The translations under genes were made by a program, and so were the position numbers. Source: Bacteriovoracaceae bacterium (GTDB lineage: Bacteria > Bdellovibrionota > Bacteriovoracia > Bacteriovoracales > Bacteriovoracaceae). From it: a stretch of DNA of 64,000 nt. Below are positions 42,789 through 49,807 of this stretch, in pieces; within the stretch, counting starts at the first letter, position 1, and every line of letters begins with the position of its first letter. The stretch lies in contig JAIPEG010000005.1 of NCBI GenBank assembly GCA_021737405.1, forward strand, positions 1 through 64,000, given 5' to 3'. The notes beneath the pieces were generated by a model. That model worked only from the letters and a program-made list of their open reading frames with translations, had not been told where the DNA came from and made no database searches.

Positions 42789-44641
42789 AGACCCTCTCTG
42801 TAGTCCCTTACCACCTGCAAGAAGCCCCTCATTAATTGTGATTTTTGCCACTGATTCTTTTCAAGACTCTTATCCGTATCAGGATCCAAGTTTTGATACT
42901 CTGAAAAGTTCTCGAGAAGACTATAGAGTTTGTCTGGAGAGAGATTATCGATTTTCTCCATCATCATATCAGTTATTGTAGTGATCGAATCACCCGTAAC
43001 TCTATCGTACTTATTAATGATAGATGAGCGCATTGTGAGATTTAACAAAACATTATTTTGAGTGATTTTCTGAAGTGAGCTGGCTGTTTTAACCAATTGC
43101 CAGTAAAGGTCTTGAAAACTGTCGATCTTTTTCTTGCGGTAGGTTGAGAGGAGTAAGTCTTCTTCAGTGGCATAACTAGATTTCAAAATCTCTAAAAATT
43201 CTTTTCGTTTTATTGATTCACCTCTACTTAAATAAAGCTGAGGAAGCTCGCGCAAAATATCGCGCATACAAAAGATAGCATCCCAATTAATGCCATCACT
43301 TACCTTCTTAGGTCCCTTTACTGACTTTGCTCTTTCAAAGTAGGAGAAGGATTTAGAGAACTCTTGAACGAGGTCACAATTTCTTTCAAGGATTTGATCC
43401 CTCACTTCCTTTTTAAAGCCAATCTTATAGAGAAGATTCTTAAGTTTAGCTGTTTCAAATACCTTTTCAAAGTTTTCACTCCACGGTTCTTGAGCAAAAT
43501 CTTTTAGGGAGCGCCTTTCACCTGTTTTTAAATAATCTACAATTTGAGCAAAGTTTTGAACGGTATATTTCGCCTTATTCTTTTGCTCTATTATGGACGT
43601 AGAAAAGCGATCTTGATCATCAAAGCGATATTCACTGTGAAAAAGTCCAAATTGACGAACAGAACCATAATCAATGATTCCACCATCCATGAGAACATTA
43701 TCCCCATCCCAATCGAGCCAACAAAAGATATATTCATCTTCAAACTTCGCTGCCGTCTTTGCAAAAACCTCAGTCTGCTTTTCAAGAAAAAAGTCATATC
43801 GTGCATGAGCGTTCTCTGGCATATCCGTCCATACACCATTCTTAATTTGGCGATCAATATAGTAATTAACAACTTTTTCTAGTGCATCAAAGTTTGACTG
43901 CTTTAAATGATTGAACATATGACTTGGTCTCAGAAGATTATCATGGACCCTGATTGTAATCGCATAGCCATCTGGAAATTTTAAAACCCCTAGCACTCTC
44001 TCCGTTGTCACTTGATTTTTGTGAAGTATTTCAGAGAAGAACATTGTGGCAAGTCCTTCATCAAGCTCAGCGTAACCGCATCCATATGAAATTGAGGGGT
44101 CACCCGTTTGAAAATATTTTTTCTGGATATGAGTAGCTGGACTTAGGCAGGTTGCACCTGTTCCACAACTAGATATATCCCAAATACCATTTTTTGTTTC
44201 AAGACAACCATTCCAGATACTTCTTCCATCTCCAGAGGTTTTCCCCTGCTTATTTGGGTGTTGGAGTTGGAGATAGCGCGTGGCCATATAGAAGTTTGGC
44301 TTTATATCTTTTTCTGGATATTTAATTTTATTGATCTGGTCATATTCATTAATAATAACAATGGCAAAAGTATCGACGATGGCCTTTTCAAGATCCTTAG
44401 TCATCTTGTCTGGATGGCCCTTTGGTATTAGACCCATCGCTCGTGCCAATTCAAAGTTAAACACAACGACTTTTCCACCGTGGCGTACCCTAGCTCTATA
44501 GGCCACAAAGGAGTCTTTTGTTTCTCTTTGAAAGGGATGCTTTCCATTAATTTTTTTGAATTTAGAATACGTCCTTGCCGTTGGCTTAAACCCGGCTTCT
44601 TCGCTCCAACTTCTTAATGAATTTTTCTTTAATCTCGTCAT
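42785..44641 (-). CDS. SelO-like (UPF0061-type) pseudokinase, divergent
   Basis: 618 aa. Several stretches follow the SelO order: LARAMGLIPKG-like FELARAMGLIPKGHPDKM, TSGDGRSIWNGCLETKNGIW (SelO has GDGRA..LGE), DISSCGTGATCLSPAT in place of KGSGPTPYSR, LDEGLATMFFSEILHKNQV, TTERVLGVLKFPDGYAITIR, and DWDGDNVLMDGGIIDYGSV, matching the DNxS/T..IDYGPFGF region. SelO proteins transfer AMP from ATP to protein Ser/Thr/Tyr. The replaced KGxG-type loop means activity is not certain. The C-terminal 220 aa are helical and unrecognised. It is coupled to the peptidase E gene and divergent from SrkA, another kinase-fold protein. Confidence 0.6.
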   Translation of the reverse strand: MTRLKKNSLRSWSEEAGFKPTARTYSKFKKINGKHPFQRETKDSFVAYRARVRHGGKVVVFNFELARAMGLIPKGHPDKMTKDLEKAIVDTFAIVIINEYDQINKIKYPEKDIKPNFYMATRYLQLQHPNKQGKTSGDGRSIWNGCLETKNGIWDISSCGTGATCLSPATHIQKKYFQTGDPSISYGCGYAELDEGLATMFFSEILHKNQVTTERVLGVLKFPDGYAITIRVHDNLLRPSHMFNHLKQSNFDALEKVVNYYIDRQIKNGVWTDMPENAHARYDFFLEKQTEVFAKTAAKFEDEYIFCWLDWDGDNVLMDGGIIDYGSVRQFGLFHSEYRFDDQDRFSTSIIEQKNKAKYTVQNFAQIVDYLKTGERRSLKDFAQEPWSENFEKVFETAKLKNLLYKIGFKKEVRDQILERNCDLVQEFSKSFSYFERAKSVKGPKKVSDGINWDAIFCMRDILRELPQLYLSRGESIKRKEFLEILKSSYATEEDLLLSTYRKKKIDSFQDLYWQLVKTASSLQKITQNNVLLNLTMRSSIINKYDRVTGDSITTITDMMMEKIDNLSPDKLYSLLENFSEYQNLDPDTDKSLEKNQWQKSQLMRGFLQVVRDYREGL

Positions 44642-44768
44642 AATCTGATATTCATTATAACATCCTCAAATCCTGTGGGAATGAAGACTTATAGCGGCAA
44701 CATTTTTCAAATAAGTCCCTGCTCAATTTCGTATTAAATAAAAAGTTTATTAATTTTAAGGACTTGGA

Positions 44769-45812
44769 ATGAGCAACAATAAAAGTAAAGTATGGGGAAG
44801 CGGAAAGACCGAGTTTTTCTATCAACTTAATCCAGACGTTATTCTCGATCATATCGATAAGCTAGGCCTTAAAACAACAGGGCGCTGCCTAGCTCTTAAC
44901 TCATTAGAGAACCGAGTATACGAAATTGAAATTGAAAATGATGATGCAAAAACGGCAAGTGAACGTTTTGTTATCGCAAAGTTCTATAGACCAGGAAGGT
45001 GGACTCGTGAGCAGATTCTTGAAGAGCACGAATTTATTTTCGATCTTATAGAAGCCGAGATTCCCGTGATTGCTCCCCTAAAGTTTGATGGTGTCTCACT
45101 TTTTGAAACTGATGATAATAAGTTATTTTACTGTCTCTTTCCTAAGCGTGGTGGTCGAAACCCAGATGAACTTAATGACTCTATGGCGAGAGATCTAGGA
45201 CGCCTTCTAGGAAGAATGCATCTTATTGGAAGAAAGAAACCCTTTAAGCATAGGCTGTCATTAACTCCAGAAACTTATGGAGACGCAAATCTTGAGTCTC
45301 TTCTTTCCATGAGTGTTATTCCGGAAGCCTTTAAAAGTGGTTACGAAACGTTGGCCCATCAGTTTGTAGATCTTATTAAGCCTCACTTTGAAAAAGTTCC
45401 CTTACAAAGAGTTCATGGTGATTGCCACTGGGGAAACATTCTTCATACAGAAATGGATGGCTTCTTTTTTATAGATTTTGATGATGTCGTCTCTGGCCCA
45501 GTTGCACAGGACCTATGGCTCATTATTCCTGGCCGAGACCAAGAAGCTCTGCGACTAAGGGAACTCTTTCTTGAGTCTTATGGACTATGGAGTGATTTTC
45601 CTCGCAATCAACTAAAACTCATTGAAGCCTTAAGAGGTCTTCGCTATCTTCACTTTGATCATTGGATTGCTAAGAGATGGGAAGACCCATCATTTCCACA
45701 GGCCTTTCCCCACTTTAATACTGAAAGATATTGGGGTGAGAGGATCAATGATCTGCGTGAGCAAATCTCCCTCTGCGAAAGCCTAAACCACACCTATTAT
45801 GACTATGAGTAA
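44769..45812 (+). CDS. srkA: Stress response kinase A (YihE/SrkA family)
   Basis: 347 aa with AAGGA upstream. APH-type kinase fold: LNSLENRVYEIEIENDDAKT, VIAKFYRPGRWTREQILEEH (family signature), CLFPKRGGRNPDELNDS, catalytic loop VHGDCHWGNILHTE, and metal-binding FFIDFDDVVSGPVAQDLWL. E. coli SrkA phosphorylates Ser/Thr and counters stress-induced death. Length and motifs match. It is divergent from the SelO-like gene, with 127 nt between. Confidence 0.92.
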   Translation: MSNNKSKVWGSGKTEFFYQLNPDVILDHIDKLGLKTTGRCLALNSLENRVYEIEIENDDAKTASERFVIAKFYRPGRWTREQILEEHEFIFDLIEAEIPVIAPLKFDGVSLFETDDNKLFYCLFPKRGGRNPDELNDSMARDLGRLLGRMHLIGRKKPFKHRLSLTPETYGDANLESLLSMSVIPEAFKSGYETLAHQFVDLIKPHFEKVPLQRVHGDCHWGNILHTEMDGFFFIDFDDVVSGPVAQDLWLIIPGRDQEALRLRELFLESYGLWSDFPRNQLKLIEALRGLRYLHFDHWIAKRWEDPSFPQAFPHFNTERYWGERINDLREQISLCESLNHTYYDYE

Positions 45813-45816
45813 GACC

Positions 45817-47037
45817 TTAAAGTAGTGGTGCTAAATCAGAAATATCAACAGCTCTCTCTTGTGAGTCAATATCGACCACATAGAGAAGTCCTTTTAGCAT
45901 GGTCTCATTTTCATAACTTACTCTAAGACCTGCCGCCTGCATCATTTCATTAAGAAGATCTTGTTGATCACGATACTTAACACCATCATAAGAATTCTCT
46001 CGGGAAGCGATACAGCCAGATGTTGGGTAAAAGGGATACCAAGAAGAAGCAGGATCAGTATTAATCATGCCGGTTCCATGAATTCTTAAGAGGCTTCGGC
46101 CAACGTCACGAGCAACTGTTCCTTCACGCCACCAGCTCAAACCTTGAGTGAGCTTAGGCATTAAAGAAAGTAGATCTGCTTCATTTCTGCTCGAATTAAT
46201 AAAGTTTAAAATTAAACGGCGGTACTTACCAAAGACCAATCTGCGGTTTGCTTCTGGCATGACAGAATCAATCGTATAAATCCCTTGTGGAGTATCTCCA
46301 TTGACCTGATGGGAGGGAAGGCCATGACGAGAAAGACCAAGTTTTGGCTGGTGCCAAAATTCACCAGAACTATTTTTGACCCATTTCCCTTTAGAGTCTT
46401 TCATCATAAGAAGACAAGGGTGTTCTCGGTTATGGCGACAAAACATAAATAAGCGCACTTTATCTTTATAAGATCTTAATGAACGACGTAACTTAGGATC
46501 AAAAGTTAGAAGTTCTTTCACTTGATCAGTGCTCCACTCATCTTTTGCCAAAGCTTTTTGAAAATCACTTTTTATGGTTTTAAAGTTAGAAATTCTCTCT
46601 TCATTAATAAGAGCCATATCTTCAGCCGAAAGGAACTTTGAATAATTTTCCTTTAAAGATAGATAACTTAAAACATCTGATCGCTTCCACTTTGATTCAT
46701 TCCAATCTGCAATCTCATTTTTAAAAGAGTCGGAACCTAATTTATTTTTCAAGACTTGGATCTTTAATTTATTAGGCACTGTGAAATTTTGAGTATTAAG
46801 ACCCTGAAGTGTTAAGCTTGCCTCAGCTAAATCCTCTGGAGAACCTAAATCAAAAACTTTATCCCAAAGGACTGTTACCTGAGCTTCCTCTCTCAAAACA
46901 TCCTCTCCTGAATTCCAATTAAAAAAGCCCTTAGAGTTTTCGATGTATTCATTTATTAAATTCTCAAGTCTTTGCTCATCTTTTGCAAACGTCTGGAACT
47001 GACCAATTAGTACTACCAATAATAACCAATTTTTCAT
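45817..47037 (-). CDS. Secreted YkuD-type L,D-transpeptidase-like protein
   Basis: 406 aa with a signal peptide (MKNWLLLVVLIGQFQTFA) and GGGAGGG upstream. A helical N-terminal domain to about 180, then a YkuD-like region: LSRHGLPSHQVNGDTPQGIY, SLLRIHGTGMI with the conserved His, and YPTSGCIASREN with the Ser and catalytic Cys (SxGC). The usual SHGC is TSGC here. Such enzymes make 3-3 cross-links in murein or attach lipoproteins to it. Family likely, reaction not certain. It sits 4 nt from the convergent srkA stop. Confidence 0.75.
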   Translation of the reverse strand: MKNWLLLVVLIGQFQTFAKDEQRLENLINEYIENSKGFFNWNSGEDVLREEAQVTVLWDKVFDLGSPEDLAEASLTLQGLNTQNFTVPNKLKIQVLKNKLGSDSFKNEIADWNESKWKRSDVLSYLSLKENYSKFLSAEDMALINEERISNFKTIKSDFQKALAKDEWSTDQVKELLTFDPKLRRSLRSYKDKVRLFMFCRHNREHPCLLMMKDSKGKWVKNSSGEFWHQPKLGLSRHGLPSHQVNGDTPQGIYTIDSVMPEANRRLVFGKYRRLILNFINSSRNEADLLSLMPKLTQGLSWWREGTVARDVGRSLLRIHGTGMINTDPASSWYPFYPTSGCIASRENSYDGVKYRDQQDLLNEMMQAAGLRVSYENETMLKGLLYVVDIDSQERAVDISDLAPLL

Positions 47038-47208
47038 CTACTAACCCTCCCTAAGGGCGATGTTAACGCAGTCTTGAAGATGCAATCTAGCTTCTTCAAG
47101 GGAATCTTTGCACGCTGAATAGCATCATCTTTCACAGATTTCTAACTTATTTCTGAAAATGACTCATTGTTTAATTTTATGGAAAGATAAAGAAATAACA
47201 AAGAAGGG

Positions 47209-47237
47209 AAAAAAAAGACCTGGATTTTACCCAGGTC
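47209..47237 (-). terminator. Terminator of slyD
   Basis: On the minus strand GACCTGG/CCAGGTC (7-bp stem, 7-nt loop, 47217-47237) is followed by a run of eight T. It starts 15 nt after the slyD stop. The 47040-47205 region beyond it shows nothing that I can name. Confidence 0.8.
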
Positions 47238-47251
47238 CATCAAAAGGCTTC

Positions 47252-47734
47252 TTAATGATCGTGGCCACCGGCCCCATGGACATGTCCATGATCTAATTCT
47301 TCTTGGGTTGCTTCCCGAATTTCTTCAACAGAAACATCAAAGTTTAGGTTAACTCCTGCCAAAGGATGATTACCATCAATTTTAACTTCATCGTCCGTTA
47401 CTTTAGTAACAGTGACAACCAGTACACCCTGCTCGGTTTCAACCTGAAATTGCATTCCAATTTGAATAGTTTCAGTGTCGTCAAATTGGGTTTTTGGAAC
47501 CATTTGAGTAAGTCCCTCATCTCTTTCGCCATAGCCATCTTCTGGCTTTACTGAGACGTTCAACTTATCTCCTTTCACTTTTCCTTCTAGTGCCTTTTCA
47601 AGACCTGGAATTAACATACCAATTCCATGAATAAACACTAGGGGTTGAGCATTTTCTGATGAATCAAGTATGTTTCCATCATCGTCAGTTAGCTTATAGT
47701 GAATACTGACAACTTTTTTTTCTTCTACTTGCAT
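47252..47734 (-). CDS. slyD: SlyD-type FKBP peptidyl-prolyl isomerase
   Basis: 160 aa with AGGAA upstream. FKBP domain: VVSIHYKLTDDDGNILDSSE, FIHGIGMLIPGLEKALEGKV, then the IF (insert-in-flap) domain KLNVSVKPEDGYGERDEGLT and HPLAGVNLNFDVSVEEIREA. The His-rich tail (HGHVHGAGGHDH) should bind Ni or Zn. Chaperone and prolyl isomerase in the cytoplasm; in other bacteria it helps nickel enzyme maturation. No such enzyme is encoded nearby. Confidence 0.93.
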   Translation of the reverse strand: MQVEEKKVVSIHYKLTDDDGNILDSSENAQPLVFIHGIGMLIPGLEKALEGKVKGDKLNVSVKPEDGYGERDEGLTQMVPKTQFDDTETIQIGMQFQVETEQGVLVVTVTKVTDDEVKIDGNHPLAGVNLNFDVSVEEIREATQEELDHGHVHGAGGHDH

Positions 47735-47754
47735 AAAAATTCCTTAGTTATTTA

Positions 47755-48411
47755 TTAGAGCTCCAGGTAAGCATTCTGAAACAATTTATACTCATTTTGA
47801 TTGAGAGGATCCTTACCCTCTAGATAAAGCCTAAGATATGGTATTGAGTCATTACCCCAAAAAATTTCTTGTCCCTCTCCATTATCAACTAAAAACGTCG
47901 GAAGTCCAAAAATTCCTGACTGAATGGCCTCGGAGGTATTGCTCTTGAGCATCTGACGCAAATCTCTATCACCGACCCTATCGAGCCACTTTGAACCTGG
48001 AAAACCGGCCTCATTGAGAATACTTTCAATGGTCTCTGCATTTCCTAAATCAAGTCCATGCTCCCAAGCACCGCGATAAAAAGTATCAATTACTTTTAAC
48101 TGATCTAATCCACTGCATTCAACTAAAGAAATTCTCAAGGCGTAAAGAGAATTAAAAGGTAGAGATGCTGGTGCTCTAAAAGGTATGTCATGAAGCGTTG
48201 TAAAGCGTAGGCAATCTTTCATCAAGAAATTACGTTTGCTAGGTATCTCAGCAGGTCCCTTTGTTTCATTGGCCTTAATTATTGGGGCCAAAGTAACGGG
48301 CTTTAGGGCCAGTTTCCCAATTTCTCGTAACTCTTCATGATTTTCTCGCAACCAACACCATGCCAGGTATGAATAGGGAGAGAGGAAATCAAAATAAAAT
48401 GTGGTTACCAT
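47755..48411 (-). CDS. DsbA-like 2-hydroxychromene-2-carboxylate isomerase family (GST kappa)
   Basis: 218 aa. N-terminus TTFYFDFLSPYSYLAWCWL is the family signature (DFxSPYSYLA), with Ser in place of the redox CxxC of DsbA. Also GPAEIPSKRNFLMKDCLRF and SGIFGLPTFLVDNGEGQEIF followed by WGNDSIPYL, typical of the glutathione-binding C-terminal part. Known members isomerise a naphthalene catabolite or conjugate glutathione. No degradation pathway is seen here, so the role is open. Operon order puts slyD 20 nt downstream. Confidence 0.85.
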   Translation of the reverse strand: MVTTFYFDFLSPYSYLAWCWLRENHEELREIGKLALKPVTLAPIIKANETKGPAEIPSKRNFLMKDCLRFTTLHDIPFRAPASLPFNSLYALRISLVECSGLDQLKVIDTFYRGAWEHGLDLGNAETIESILNEAGFPGSKWLDRVGDRDLRQMLKSNTSEAIQSGIFGLPTFLVDNGEGQEIFWGNDSIPYLRLYLEGKDPLNQNEYKLFQNAYLEL

Positions 48412-48563
48412 AAATGCTCTCTAACGTGACTTTTGATTAAAGAAACCATTTTTAAGAGAAGAAATAAAGAAATCTTTACTAAAAATGAGTCTTTTTTAAA
48501 CTTTCCCCCCTAGTAACCATTGGTTATTCCGTTAAAATATCTAAATACTGAAAAGGTAATCAT

Positions 48564-49502
48564 ATGGATTTCGTTCCCCTTAGAATAACGACCGTAAAAG
48601 CAGAGAAGTCACTGACTTTTGATCTTTATATCTTCTTTAAAGATCAATATCTTTGTTACTCCTCTAAGGGCAATATTCTTAGTGAAGAAAAACTTGAAAA
48701 ACTTATAAAGCAAGATGTTGCAGATTTCTTCATTCCTTTCGATCAAGTTGATAATGTCACCATTTTTTTAGACAAGGCCCTTAAAGAAGCCACCTATGCT
48801 GAGGGTTTAGGCACTGAAGAACGTTTAGATGTTGTTGAAGGTGTTGCCGCCACTTCAATTGAGCATATGTCCGAAAATCCTAACGAAGCTAATTTCAACA
48901 TGACAAAAAATGCAGCAACGGGGCTTCGGGAAGTGATAAGAAGAAATCCTCATGCCTTAAAAAGACTCTTTGGTAAAAAGGGCCATGAAAGTGATTTAAT
49001 TATTAAGCACTCCTTAAATGTTTGCGCCTTGGCGACTCGATTGGCAGAGCACTTAAAACTACCTGAAGACGAAATTGAGGATCTTGCAACAGCGGCTCTC
49101 ATTCATGATATTGGAATAACAAAACTTTCCATTGAAGATGTGCCTCTTTTTGAAAAAGATAAAGATGATTTTTCTCCGGATGAGAGACTTCGCTACGGCC
49201 AACACACAAATAGTTCGGCAAAAATTCTTTCTGAAAAGCCCTTTATTAGTAAGAGAGTGGAAAATCTTATTCTTAATCATGAAGAAGATTTAAGAGGCAC
49301 TGGTCCCCAAAAATTAACTAAACTTACTCCTAGCGAAGAGTGTCTAAGCCTATGTAATGCTTTTGATAAGAGACTCATCTCTACCAATCAGAAGCCTTCA
49401 GAAATTTATAAATCTTTTCAAGTTGATTATATTGGTCGTTATAACCTTGAACTTATCCAAAGGTTTGAACTTGTTTTAAAAGAAGAAGGATTATTAGAAT
49501 GA
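48564..49502 (+). CDS. HD-GYP-like signalling protein with altered GYP region
   Basis: 312 aa. The N-terminal 130 residues resemble the small domain found ahead of HD-GYP modules (VPLRITTVKAEKSLTFDLYI). HD domain at about 150-270: HSLNVCALATRLAEHL, LATAALIHDIGITKLSIEDV (HDIG), GQHTNSSAKILSE, LILNHEEDLRGTGPQKLTKL. In true c-di-GMP phosphodiesterases the last motif is HHExxDGxGYP; here the first His is Asn and GYP is GPQ. Metal binding through HD is kept. Its last ATGA is shared with the lipoprotein start. Confidence 0.75.
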   Translation: MDFVPLRITTVKAEKSLTFDLYIFFKDQYLCYSSKGNILSEEKLEKLIKQDVADFFIPFDQVDNVTIFLDKALKEATYAEGLGTEERLDVVEGVAATSIEHMSENPNEANFNMTKNAATGLREVIRRNPHALKRLFGKKGHESDLIIKHSLNVCALATRLAEHLKLPEDEIEDLATAALIHDIGITKLSIEDVPLFEKDKDDFSPDERLRYGQHTNSSAKILSEKPFISKRVENLILNHEEDLRGTGPQKLTKLTPSEECLSLCNAFDKRLISTNQKPSEIYKSFQVDYIGRYNLELIQRFELVLKEEGLLE

Positions 49503-49807
49503 AAAAGATACTGATTCTGATGCTCCCCTTTTTACTTTTAGCCTGCATGTCTGATAATGAGAAAGAGCTCATTAAAGATTGTGACGGTCTTGCCATGCTC
49601 TACTATAGAGGCTTACCTAAGCCATCTAAGCTTTACAAAAGTCATTGCCAAGAAAAAGAGAGCTCACTTGAGTACAACCCTGGAAAATGTAAACTTGCCA
49701 TGGGCGATTTAATGCTCAACGGAAGTGAAGTCCGTATAAAGAAAATGTTCGGTCAACGAATCATGGAATGCTTTAATAAAGTAGACCTCGACAGATTTAT
49801 AAAATAA
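49499..49807 (+). CDS. Small lipoprotein, unidentified
   Basis: 102 aa; its ATG overlaps the TGA of the HD-GYP-like gene. Signal with lipobox LLLAC (residues about 12-16). The mature part has four further cysteines (DCDGLAM, SHCQEKE, GKCKLAM, MECFNK), so disulfides are likely in the periplasm. No family is recognised. The tail overlaps the end of rapA by 11 nt on the other strand. Confidence 0.6.
   Translation: MKKILILMLPFLLLACMSDNEKELIKDCDGLAMLYYRGLPKPSKLYKSHCQEKESSLEYNPGKCKLAMGDLMLNGSEVRIKKMFGQRIMECFNKVDLDRFIK

Noticed and set aside
42788-42851. ATG at 42851 as the start of the peptidase E-like gene
   Set aside because: It would overlap the upstream gene by 67 nt, while GTG at 42788 gives the usual GTGA coupling and a family-like N-terminus.
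44655-44852. 65-aa minus-strand ORF between SelO-like and srkA
   Set aside because: It is antisense to the start of srkA, has no ribosome binding site and is not protein-like.
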